Below are positions 24,155 through 34,300 of a stretch of 64,000 bases of DNA, piece after piece. The stretch is taken from NCBI GenBank assembly GCA_037349105.1, contig JAYJMM010000119.1, positions 5,653,001 to 5,717,000 of the forward strand, in the 5' to 3' direction. Made by a program: the position numbers and the translations under genes. How positions within the stretch are numbered: the stretch's first letter is position 1; every line of letters begins with the position of its first letter. The notes under the pieces are model-generated. The model saw only the letters and a list, made by a program, of their open reading frames with translations. It was not told the DNA's origin and did not search any database. The DNA is from Limnomonas spitsbergensis (lineage: Eukaryota; Chlorophyta; Chlorophyceae; Chlamydomonadales).

Positions 24155-26317
24155 ATCATTGGCTGATATCAGCTGCGAGTCGGTCAATCGAATGCAGCCT
24201 GTGTACGTGGTCGGTTATGAAACCGATGTTGATAGGAACTCGACTGGAACCATGTGGAGCCACAGGTGTGGACCTAATGTTGTGTCATTGTGTGTCCATG
24301 TCCCAACAACTCAAGCCTGTTGCCCAATCGTCCAGGCGATCCATAGACAAAGCTTGCGGGAGAAGTTACCACGTGCCTCCAACAAAAATACCTTGCGAGC
24401 TTTTGCTTGAGGTTTACCAAGCCGCAGACATAACTCCGAATATGTATGGGACTCACAACTTTTCACGTATAGTCCCCCCCTTGGTCTGTCAGGCTGCATA
24501 ACTTGATAGGACACACAGTGTGACCCAGGGGGTATGTAACAGTACTCAGGCCGACATGCGGATAGGTGGCAATATTCAAATCTCCACCTGACGACATGCC
24601 GTTGACGGACGAGAGGAAGCTTTCGGAGTTGCGGGGCGTTCAAAGATCGCGGCTGGGTGCATAGAGAAGTGCAGCGAATACATGTGCTTCACATCTAGAT
24701 AACGGATCCCTACGCTACCAGAAGGCTAGAATGCTTGATAGCCGAATGCTGAACCTGTTGCGCTAGCTGTGCCTCTACCTTCTGACGGGTCCTTGGAATT
24801 ATAGGCTTACGGCGGTACCAGTAAAGCAGTACCCCATTTCTGCAACCCCTGACCTGTTGCATAATACACTGGGCGTGCTCTTAAAACGCCACATGGTGCG
24901 GGGTCCCCGGTGGCCTGGTGCGCGGGGTCTCATGTGTGGCGACGAAATATGTGTATCCGGTACTAGTGCCCATCATCGCGTGCTTGGTGTGGGGTGCATG
25001 TTTTAGGAGAGCTGGTCGGGCACATTGCAATCATGCACACAGCGTTCAATGACGGCATGAGACCATGAACAGCCGGCATTGTTCTGGCAGTGTGATCAGT
25101 AATATTTCTGATGTACCTCCCAACTTTTTTTTGTATCAGACTGCCAGTACTGGTACTTGTTTGCCCTAAAGCACGCTGTAGGCCGAGGGGGGGGCAGGGG
25201 AAATAATCAGGGACCCCAGAACCCCTACTTCTCCAAAACTCATCCGTTTGACATGGGAGTCGCACTAAGTACTTTGGGGGGGTGTTCCGGCTTCTAGGAT
25301 AAAAGCAAACGTTATTTTAGGGGCTTGGCCCCCCCCCTTCCTTGTTTGACATTCGTTGACCGGGTAGGCGGGTACTGCATATTGACTGTTGACCATGCAC
25401 GGGGGGTCGTTGGAAAGCCCTGGCCCTGCCCTATGCAGTGAAATTTATATCATGCAGTTTTCTAGGGATTGAGATATTATTTGTATAATAAGCTTTTGTG
25501 AAATCTACGAAATCCTCATTGTTTGGCACTCTGTACCTCGGTCACCGTTGGGCCAAAAAGCATCTTAAAACCAGGTATGGATAGTATGGAACTAAAGCTC
25601 TCGTCAAGCTCTACAAATTACGATGATGGGGTGTTTCCATAAGTTTTTGCCCCCCTGCCTTCCGTTGTAGGCATGCAAAAATCCTCGGTTATCATGATTT
25701 TATTTTCTATATTGTTTCGGTCTTGATGAGCGACTGTTCTATCTAGAGAGTCTCAACTATTTGGTCATCAAATATTCATCAATAGTACCATAATGGAAAA
25801 TGTTGGAGCATAAATGTGGACCAACATACCTGTACATGGAAAGCGCTCATCAGCTATGCCCACCGGGCAGAAGATTGCAAGGGCAGATCATTAAACATAA
25901 AATCGCCCAAAGAGCTGACTAAAAGATGAGTTAATCGAACGGAGCAATGAAGGGATGCCATGGAGCATGAGACGCTAGGGATCCGCACCCCATGTGCTCA
26001 TCAGGCAGGAGATCCCATGAGTAATCTTGCTGACTGATCCGCATTGTAACTGAATGATGCAAGCCATATGGCTGTTGAATCGGCTTCTGTGGCAGGTAGT
26101 TGCAAGGCGGAGCATGCCGCAATTATTGCGCATCGTCTACACCTCCGTGGCATGGCGGCAGGACATCTGCTGCTGGCAGCGAGGCGTAGGCAGCCTTAGG
26201 CAGGGCCTAGGCAGGCACATTGCAGATTGTGGGCGGGCTCAGACAGGCGTGCTGCCAGCCCGTGTTGGGCCGAGAGTGAGAGCGCGGGAGAGGCCCAGTC
26301 TGAGGCCTAGTGTTGGG
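24155..26317. other. upstream region of the SAM-domain gene, no supported gene
   Basis: About 2.2 kb. Bases 24155-24650 may hold 5' untranslated or unrecognised first exons of the large gene, because an open stretch precedes its ATG through an AG border near 24207. The 25325-25665 stretch is a dispersed repeat copy. I see no other coding signal. Confidence 0.5.
25325..25665 (+). repeat. dispersed AT-rich repeat of about 340 bp, copy 1
   Basis: Shares AATAAGCTTTTGTGAAATCT, ACGAAATCCTCATTGTT and GGGGTGTTTC in the same order with 49205-49515. Both begin after a CCCCCCTTCCTTGTTTG stretch. Confidence 0.85.
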
Positions 26318-26907
26318 TCAACTGAGAGGCCTTGCGTGAGGCCCAGCCTGAGGCCGAGTGTGGGGACCAGTGAGGCTCTGGGCGAGGCCGCCGAGTGTGG
26401 ACCAGCCTGAGGCACAGTCTGAGGCACAGCTTGTGGCCACTTGTTGGAGAGCTTGCATGGGCGAGTTCTTAACAAACGTCAGGGACACTTGGATGAAGCC
26501 GGGCTGCTTGTTGCGCTGGCCACCAAAACATCTGCATGTGCAGCATTCCATGGGAAAGCCTGGCTTGCTTGTTTTAAGCGGAATCGAGACGGGGGCTTGA
26601 ATCGGGGCCTGGCCGTGGGTGCGCGCTTGGGCGAACGGCACGAGGGCCGACCCGATCAGGGCATCTGTTCCGCCGTCCTCATCGAAGACGCTGATGCTCA
26701 GTTCGTTTTCGCTGACGATGTTGAACTGGAAGGTCTGGTTCCATACGGGGTTTGTGCTTCCAGCGGTGTGCGAAATGCTCGTGTACCTCTGAGAGCCGCA
26801 TCATATGCATGTGAGGGTGCAATACGGATCTTGTGGAACTGCAAGCTTTGTAGGCTTTGCGCGTTTTCTAATGACACAACTGTTAACACGCCGGCTTCGT
26901 ACGCCAT
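26318..26907 (-). pseudogene. broken C2-domain paralogue
   Basis: Reads MAYEAGVLTVVSLENAQSLQ from 26907, parallel to the N-terminus of the intact C2 gene on the other side. After about 26 codons the frame breaks: the DPYC-TLTC segment lies in another frame and is followed by an in-frame TGA. Then NPVWNQTFQFNIVSENELSI and SVFDEDGG...DALIGSALVPF follow, clearly C2. About 20 extra residues sit before NKQPGFIQVSLTF, and the PGYGAP-type tail is replaced by a Gly/Pro/Ser stretch ending at 26318. With a frameshift and a stop, it cannot make a full C2 domain unless spliced in an unseen way. It is head-to-head with the intact gene. Confidence 0.75.
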
Positions 26908-27179
26908 TTCCCAGTCAGTGCACGTATGCAGCCTCGCGCTATCTAGGTGCCTAACCGTAGTAATATTCGATGGGTGGATGCGAGCTCGGATGAAAGTTGA
27001 GATCATTCATTCCACCACACCTGTTCCACGAGATTCCATAGAGGAACCAATCGGAATCACTCGGCAGTGGGGGTCGGGTGGGCAGCTTCAGTTCCTCCCA
27101 GCCCCGTGTGACAAGGCCGCGGGCGCAACCTGGCCCGAGCTCACCCAGCAGGCGCGGTCGCGACCGCGGTCGACATCCC

Positions 27180-27290
27180 GCAAATGTGTGGGGATCTGGG
27201 CGGATCTGAGTAGTAGGTGGGTGAAATCCCGGGCGATATCCCGGGTCACCCACCTGCTAGCACCTACCACTGAGGTCCCCACACATTTGC
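27180..27290. repeat. interrupted palindrome in the C2 head-to-head spacer
   Basis: Outer arms GCAAATGTGTGGGGA (27180-27194) and its exact complement (27276-27290); inner arms AGGTGGGTG...ATCCCGGG and CCCGGGT.CACCCACCT around a CGATAT centre near 27237. It could form a cruciform or be the relic of the inverted duplication that made the two C2 copies. Confidence 0.85.
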
Positions 27291-27313
27291 TACGCACGGC
27301 CTTCAGGGGCCTT

Positions 27314-27318
27314 TATAA
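27314..27318 (+). promoter_or_regulatory. TATA box of the C2-domain gene
   Basis: TATAA in CCTTTATAATGCC, 86 bp upstream of the ATG at 27400, on a short leader with no intervening ATG other than the one overlapping the box. Confidence 0.55.
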
Positions 27319-27399
27319 TGCCGTGGATTGCATCCATAGAACCACAAGTCCAAGCACAAACTTCTTTCATCAATTTTCGCACAGTCACTCACACGGAAG

Positions 27400-28113
27400 A
27401 TGGCGCTCGATGCCGGCGAGTTCACTATTGTGCTGGAATATGCGCAAGGCCTGAAAGACATGGATCTCTTCGGCAAACAAGACCCGTATTGTATCCTCAC
27501 ATGCGGTGCACAGACCTACAGGAGCAAGACGCACACCGATGGAGGCAAGAACCCTGTCTGGAACCAGACCTTCAAATTCAACATCTTCAACGAAAACGAC
27601 CTGAGCATCAGCATCTTCGATGAGGACACCGTCGGAAAGGATGACCTAATCGGGACGGCCCGCGTTCCATTTACAAAGGCTCGCACACTCGGCAAGGATC
27701 AGCTGCAACTGCCCGTCGCCTGCAAGAAGAATAAGCAGAAGGGCTTCGTCCAGGTGAGCGTGACGTTCACTAAGAACTCATCCGCTCATCAAGCACCCCA
27801 GCCCGCCCATCAAGCACCCCAGCCTGCCTATGCCCAGGCGCATGCTGCGCACGCACCCCCCCCTGTTGGGCAGTGGCAGCAGGCCCCGCCGCCAGGTGGT
27901 TACCCACCCCATCAGCCGTATCAGCAGCCGTATGGCGCACCCCAGCATCCGGGACATGGAGCCCCGCCTCAGCAGCCTGGTTACTACGGTGCCCCGCAGT
28001 ATGTGCATCAGCAGCCTGGTTACGGTGCCCCACAGCATGTTCATCAGCAGCCTGGTTACGGTGCCCCTCAGCAGCCGCATTATGGAGCCCCGCAGCACCA
28101 TATGGGCTACTGA
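27400..28113 (+). CDS. C2-domain protein with Pro/Gln/Gly/Tyr-rich tail
   Basis: Single exon, 237 aa, ATG at 27400. Residues 5-120 form a C2 beta-sandwich: FTIVLEYAQGLKDMDLFGKQ, then DPYC, NPVWNQTFKFNIF, DLSISIFDEDTVGKDD, GFVQVSVTF. The calcium-ligand Asp positions look intact (D22, D28, D74, D76, D82), so calcium-dependent membrane binding is likely; this is inferred from the family. From about residue 128 the protein is low-complexity with repeated QQPGYGAPQ units, as in plant SRC2-like and some annexin-type proteins, which suggests self-association or membrane-trafficking roles. A TATA box lies 86 bp upstream. The opposite-strand paralogue starts 492 bp away. No intron is needed. Confidence 0.9.
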   Translation: MALDAGEFTIVLEYAQGLKDMDLFGKQDPYCILTCGAQTYRSKTHTDGGKNPVWNQTFKFNIFNENDLSISIFDEDTVGKDDLIGTARVPFTKARTLGKDQLQLPVACKKNKQKGFVQVSVTFTKNSSAHQAPQPAHQAPQPAYAQAHAAHAPPPVGQWQQAPPPGGYPPHQPYQQPYGAPQHPGHGAPPQQPGYYGAPQYVHQQPGYGAPQHVHQQPGYGAPQQPHYGAPQHHMGY

Positions 28114-28214
28114 GCTCCGTCGCACCACTACCCAGCAAGGATTCCACTGAGCCCTACAGCACTTAAAGTGTCACGAGGAGCAAGAGATGCCTGCAGCTGC
28201 TGCTTGAGTGGGGT

Positions 28215-28275
28215 TTGACTGCCAACAGCCGGGGTACGGAGCCCCATCCACTCATCCAGTGCCCTATGGAGCCTC
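28215..28275 (+). other. relic PGYGAP-type repeat in the C2 gene 3' region
   Basis: About 100 bp past the stop codon, CAACAGCCGGGGTACGGAGC encodes another QQPGYGAP unit, followed by PVPYGAS. This is a lost C-terminal extension or an alternative 3' exon. Confidence 0.5.
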
Positions 28276-28659
28276 CCGTCTACCTTGTTTTTGCCTAGTC
28301 ATCTGCTATGTTACCGGTAGTGATTGCATATATAGTTCCCTTGCGACTTGGCGTGATTCCTCATGGGCAACTAACTTGCCTGAGTGCCAGTGTGCCACTC
28401 GTATTCATGATCTTTATCAACGTTTCGCCATTCATACTTTCTTTTATGCACTGTTATTGATGACAGCCACGAGGTTATGTGTCAAAAGTACGAGTACTTT
28501 TGACTGCCTACAAATTGAAATAATGAAAATGCGCTGCCTCATATAATGGAGAGGTGGATTATACATCCATACCGGTTGTGATGAGCATAACAATCATATT
28601 TTCATTAGTAGTATTAGTGTTTTTGTTATGTAAACAAAATGATCTCATGCTCGACACTT

Positions 28660-28805
28660 GTGGAGATGGCTGGAAAAGAGTGTCTGCACGGTCATGTAGG
28701 AGATTGATGGTGACTCGAAAAGAGTGTCTGTACCGGCTTGTAGGAGATTGATGGTGGCTCGAAAGGAGTGTCTGTACGGGCTTGTAGGAGATGGATAGTG
28801 TCATG
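28660..28805 (+). repeat. tandem repeat of about 47 bp, three copies
   Basis: The unit contains AAAGAGTGTCTGTACGG and TTGTAGGAGATTGATGGTG. Flanks are AT-rich with no coding signal. Confidence 0.8.
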
Positions 28806-29114
28806 AAATGACTATCTCCTCGTAAGCGTTGGAGATCATAACATTAAGGGCACATGCAACCGCCAGCCTAAGGTCTCATCTGCCCAGTTGCGGCCTCCCA
28901 GCAGCATGCCTGAGGGAGCTAACTAGCTAAGCACGCACCAGTATGAACACTGCGTACATACTCCAGGTTGTGCCACATGTAGCCGATTGCAAATATCAGT
29001 CGACGATTTGTATGTGTCATCATCAACATAGCTAGAAGCGCCAACTGCGTTTATGTACTGCAAATGCATTGGTTGGCTTCACAGCATGCAACTGACTTAG
29101 AACAGTGCATACGC

Positions 29115-29195
29115 GCCGGGCCCTGCCGAAAGCCTGGCCACGTGGGGCTGGTAGGGCAGGCCAAGCTCAATTCCAGCTATCATGCGCAGCCAGGA
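29115..29195 (-). repeat. dispersed GCTGGTAGGG family, copy 4
   Basis: GGGCCCTGCCGAAAGCCTGG, GGGGCTGGTAGGG and AAGCTCAATTCCAGCTA. Confidence 0.7.
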
Positions 29196-29332
29196 CCATG
29201 GCGCAGCGTGCCATCCTCCTATGAGGGGGGCACGAAGATGGAACCTGGCGATGTAGACGGGGGAAGAGAGGATTCGGTAGGTTCCTGGATTCGATTTCTC
29301 AACCCTTCCACTTGACTTACATGCCTATTTCG

Positions 29333-29812
29333 CGCAATAGGGTCCCGGGAGACATGTTGCTAGGGCTCAATACGAAGCCCGGGGAGAAAAAGAAGCTGCA
29401 ACCCGACATCATGCTTGTCCAGCACAAAGCTAACAAAGCAGACACAACCATCTACATCATTGAGTTAAAATACTGTAGAGATACCTTACCAGAGAACCAG
29501 CTCGTAGCTTGCAAAAATCAGCATGCCTTCCTCATCGAGAAACTCATGCAAAGTGGATATAGGTAGAGCAACATCAAGCTTGTCCCTGTCTTAATCGGGA
29601 CGTCAGGCACAGTCTACCTCGAGGACACCCTTCAGAGCATGCAGCAACTGGGCTTATCCACCTACCATGCGAAAAAATGTGCACAGAAAATGCATGTGCA
29701 AGCTATTAAATACCTACACAGCATTGTGCAGACAAGGCGAAGAATTAAATACTGCCCCACTGGACCTGCTAAAACCGGTGGGAGAACAAATCAGAACCCC
29801 AAGCCGCCCTAA
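29333..29812 (+). pseudogene. retrotransposon C-terminal endonuclease-like relic
   Basis: One frame runs to TAA at 29810-29812 with a single in-frame TAG at 29564. It contains QPDIMLVQHK, then YIIELKYCRDT, a PD...E-x-K arrangement typical of PD-(D/E)XK restriction-like nucleases. After this come ENQLVACKNQHAFL, VPVLIGTSGTVYLEDTL, LGLSTYHAKKCAQKMHVQ and IKYLHSIVQTRRR. This order resembles the C-terminal end of non-LTR retrotransposon polyproteins seen in algae and fungi (from memory of the pattern, not a search). No reverse transcriptase part is present, so it is a 5'-truncated dead copy. A GGTAACGGCGCGGAT repeat starts 26 bp after its stop. Confidence 0.55.
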
Positions 29813-29837
29813 TCAATTATGATGTGTCTTCTGTTCT

Positions 29838-29930
29838 CACGGTAACGGCGCGGATGTGGCTTCGGCCCAGGCTGCGCTGTTTCCTTAAATCTCACGCCCC
29901 ACACGGGGCGTAGCTTTCTTTCTTTCTTAC
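29838..29930 (+). repeat. dispersed GGTAACGGCGCGGAT family, copy 2
   Basis: Directly follows the endonuclease relic and may mark its 3' end; ends in a TTTCTTTCTTTCTT tract. Confidence 0.8.
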
Positions 29931-30080
29931 ATGCCTATGTAACTCAGCAGTCATGTCGGCCGCGGTTACTTCTTAGTAGGATAGCCCAGGGCATGTACAT
30001 GTACCGAAACCCACAAATTCATAGTTAATGCGTACCAGTACTGTAATCGTGAATTTCACTGTTGAGTACGGTAACGATGA

Positions 30081-30284
30081 ATTAGGTATGGTTACATTCA
30101 ACCACATTTAACCGACATAGAGCTTCATTCTCCTCCTAGGCGCACCCTCAGAGACGCTTCTCGACTGCGCCTCGAATTGTGTAATATTGAATTTGATTTC
30201 CAAAAGTGTTTTCTGCCCAACCAGGACTGGGAAAAGCTGGTAGACGCTAGAACGAGAAAAAAACTCTCATGCCCTATAGGCTGA
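30081..30284 (+). pseudogene. orphan coding fragment
   Basis: An open 67-codon stretch without ATG reads TLRDASRLRLELCNIEF and NQDWEKLVDARTRKK before a TGA. Composition looks protein-coding, but I do not recognise it. It sits between the retrotransposon relic and gene-free repeats, so a mobile-element fragment is the likeliest origin. Confidence 0.3.
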
Positions 30285-31371
30285 GGGTGGAGGCAATTCC
30301 CCAAAGCGTTAAGGACGATTGTGAACAAGACATCCAATCCCCCCGCGTGATGGCCCGACCATTACGTAAGCCCTTTATAAGGGTTTTCAGAACCTAAACC
30401 CAATGGCTGGGACAGGGGGTTGCAGCCCACATGCCAAGGGATTACACGGACTGACCTGTCCCTGTAGAGGGACACTTGCTCAGGACTAAAAATCCATTGA
30501 ATGGTAACTGACGCTGGGCCACTCGACCATCCCCCTACAAATGAAGCAGTCTACGCTTGATCCTCCACCACCACAAAACAAATAGAACAGGTCCAACTAA
30601 ATAAACTCTCAAAACAAACATGTGATCACTTGACATCGTCAAAAAGTCCACCAGTAGCAGCATGTCTCACCAATACAGCAGTGCCGGTTTTTAGTCACCC
30701 TGGTATTATGCCCCATCATCTACGCCCTGGTATAATCCATTGCTCAGTTCATGCAGTCTTCATTGTGGCATGCGGGACATGCATGTCAAAACCGGCTGGC
30801 CTAACAGGGCATGCCTCGTTTGTCATTGACAGAAGGCCTCCCTGCCGCCCCTCCCGGGCCCAGACCCTGCCACCCCACTGGTCATGCCTGGGAACAGGCC
30901 ACTCCGTTGCCCCGCTGATTATTCATTAAGATTAACCGCACTGCCGGCCAAGAGTATCAAACAAGGAGCGTGATCGGACGGTAGGAGGAAATTAGCTTCA
31001 CTGCCTCCCCCCCCGAGCTGAGCCTGGACCTCCAGCCGCCCCATCCGTTTTTCTCTTTTCGTGATTCAGCTAGCTACCTGTCCTCTTCACTCCGGCCTCC
31101 GGCCGGGGGCCCCAGTTGTGGCTACCTGCTGTTTGGGCTACTGACCGTAGGCCGGTCAAGATTTTGTCCTAATCGGGCCTGACACAGCGTCTGGACGGCC
31201 TGCTGAAGGTGGCCTTATAGCCGGGAAAAAAAATGGGGCGGCCCCATTGAGCCTACATCCTCAGCAACCCTTTCTGAGCCTGGATCTCCAGCCGCCCTGT
31301 TAAACCAACTTATATTTTCAGCAGGGGCGCGCCGAACCTAGATCCCCAGCGCCCCTGCTGAGCCTGGATAC
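30285..31371. other. gene-free spacer downstream of the phosphorylase-like gene
   Basis: Contains a dispersed GGCCGGTC family copy at 31070-31240 and related GAGCCTGGATCTCCAGC fragments near 31280-31380. No coding signal was found. Confidence 0.6.
31070..31240 (-). repeat. dispersed GGCCGGTC family, copy 3 (reverse)
   Basis: Has CTCCGGCCTCCGGCCGGGGG, CCGTAGGCCGGTCAAG and CTGCTGAAGGTGGCC. Confidence 0.75.
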
Positions 31372-34300
31372 TCAGCTGCCCCGTTGAGCTCGGGCCCTTA
31401 GCAAGCTCAACAGGCTCTCTGTGTCGATCACAAACTCGCAGTCGCTGACAGAGGTGCCCTTGACAGCCTTGGCCAGGCACCTGCGGCGACATCGAACGGA
31501 CATGATTCAACTGGGCGCAGGCACATGCGGCAGAGTCTGGCACCAGACATGATCCGTTGCATGATTCCGCAATTGGAGACATTGGGTGCCTGCCCATTAA
31601 GATACAGAACACTTAACAAAGCTGCAAAATGTATTAAGAGGTTGGGTTCGTTACCCTGCATGATATTTTGGCGCACAACTATGAATATGACTATATGGCT
31701 GTTTTTTGTGTGTAAGCGTCTTAGTTTTTCTAGGGTTGGGCGGCTGGCCTCACACCTGAAGTCCAAGCAAAATAATATGAACATGGGGCTGCTGAGGAGG
31801 TTTTCGTTCCCCTTATATGCTCAGGTACATGCGGATACACTGTATGTGATCACTTGGCTTTCATGGAAAGGCATGGCAACCTGGTGCTCTTGGTGTTCAG
31901 GGTTGAAAGCAAAGGGTGAGGGTTAAGGATAAGGTGCAGGGCAATGATGGTAACCTGGTGATTTTCGTGTTAAGGGTTTCACGCTAAGGGTTGGGGGTAA
32001 GGAATCAGGGTTCAGGGTCAAATGCAAAGGGGTAAGGGTAAGGGTTAAAGGGATTGGCATTGATGGCAATCTGGTGGTCTTTGTGTTCAGGGTTGAATGC
32101 TAAGGGTTTGTGGTACTGATGACAACGTTGTGGTCACACACTTTAGAGTGGGCTCCCAACCTTTGATGCGGGACAGGGGCGCTGGCTGGCTGGCTGCTGA
32201 CTCCTCATGACCCATGACGCCAGCCGATTCAAAAAGCAAGAAGGGGCGGGCTTGCCACACACATCGACAGCCTGGCCGGGCCTAGTGCTATGTGAAGATA
32301 GGCTGCATCAGGCACAGCATGAAGGGGCAGGGCAGGGCTGGGCTCCAGCATGCACCTCATGCACTGACAGAGCTCACCTGGCCTGGTGTAAGCTGAGGCG
32401 ACCTGGCATGTCTCCCATCCTCCCAGCCCTGTTATAAGCCGCCATGACTAGCACGCGTTCACGTGACCTGGTGTAAGCTGAGGCGACCTGGCATGTCTCC
32501 CACCCTCCCAGCCCTGTTATAAGCCGCCATGACTAGCACGCGTTCACCTGGCCTGGTGTAAGCTGAGGCGACCTGGCATGTCTCCCACCCTCCCAGCCCT
32601 GTTGTAAGCCGCCATGACTAGCACGCGTTCACCTGGCCTGGTGTAAGCTGAGGCGACCTGGCATGTCTCCCACCCTCCCAGCCCTGTTATAAGCCGCCAT
32701 GACTAGCACGCGTTCACCTGGCCTGGTGTAAGCTGAGGCGACCTGGCATGTCTCCCATCCTCCCAGCCCTGTTATAAGCCGCCATGACTAGCACGCGTTC
32801 ACCTGGCCTGGTGTAAGCTGAGGCGACCTGGCATGTCTCCCATCCTCCCAGCCCTGTTATAAGCCGCCATGACTAGCACGCGTTCACCTGGCCTGGTGTA
32901 AGCTGAGGCGACCTGGCATGTCTCCCACCCTCCCAGCCCTGTTGTAAGCCGCCATGACTAGCACGCGTTCACCTGGCCTGGTGTAAGCTGAGGCGACCTG
33001 GCATGTCTCCCATCCTCCCAGCCCTGTTATAAGCCGCCATGACAAGCACGCGTTCACCTGGCCTGGTGTAAGCTGAGGCGACCTGGCATGTCTCCCATCC
33101 TCCCAGCCCTGTTATAAGCCGCCATGACTAGCACGCGTTCACCTGGCCTGGTGTAAGCTGAGGCGACCTGGCATGTCTCCCACCCTCCCAGCCCTGTTGT
33201 AAGCCGCCATGACTAGCACGCGTTCACCTGGCCTGGTGTAAGCTGAGGCGACCTGGCATGTCTCCCATCCTCCCAGCCCTGTTATAAGCCGCCATGACAA
33301 GCACGCGTTCACCTGGCCTGGTGTAAGCTGAGGCGACCTGGCATGTCTCCCACCCTCCCAGCCCTGTTGTAAGCCGCCATGACTAGAACGCGTTCACCTG
33401 GCCTGGTGTAAGCTGAGGCAACCTGGCAAGTCTCCCACCCTCCCAGCCCTGTTGTAAGCCGCCATGACTAGCACGCGTTCACCTGGCCTGGTGTAAGCTG
33501 AGGCGACCTGGCATGTCTCCCATCCTCCCAGCCCTGTTATAAGCCGCCATGACTAGCACGCGTTCACCTGGCCTGGTGTAAGCTGAGGCGACCTGGCATG
33601 TCTCCCATCCTCCCAGCCCTGTTATAAGCCGCCATGACTAGCACGCGTTCACCTGGCCTGGTGTAAGCTGAGGCGACCTGGCATGTCTCCCACCCTCCCA
33701 GCCCTGTTGTAAGCCGCCATGACTAGCACGCGTTCACCTGGCCTGGTGTAAGCTGAGGCGACCTGGCATGTCTCCCACCCTCCCAGCCCTGTTATAAGCC
33801 GCCATGACTAGCACGCGTTCACCTGGCCTGGTGTAAGCTGAGGCGACCTGGCATGTCTCCCATCCTCCCAGCCCTGTTATAAGCCGCCATGACTAGCACG
33901 CGTTCACCTGGCCTGGTGTAAGCTGAGGCGACCTGGCATGTCTCCCATCCTCCCAGCCCTGTTATAAGCCGCCATGACTAGCACGCGTTCACCTGGCCTG
34001 GTGTAAGCTGAGGCGACCTGGCATGTCTCCCACCCTCCCAGCCCTGTTGTAAGCCGCCATGACTAGCACGCGTTCACCTGGCCTGGTGTAAGCTGAGGCG
34101 ACCTGGCATGTCTCCCATCCTCCCAGCCCTGTTATAAGCCGCCATGACAAGCACGCGTTCACCTGGCCTGGTGTAAGCTGAGGCGACCTGGCATGTCTCC
34201 CATCCTCCCAGCCCTGTTATAAGCCGCCATGACTAGCACGCGTTCACCTGGCCTGGTGTAAGCTGAGGCGACCTGGCATGTCTCCCACCCTCCCAGCCCT

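Noticed and set aside
26441..27454. Plus-strand frame of 337 codons
   Set aside because: Runs antisense through the C2 pseudogene and across the palindrome; the minus strand has clear C2 homology to the neighbouring gene.
30470..30545. tRNA-like start (GGATGGTCGAGTGGC on the minus strand)
   Set aside because: Resembles a Pol III A box, but no B box (GGTTCGA type) or cloverleaf follows at the right distance.
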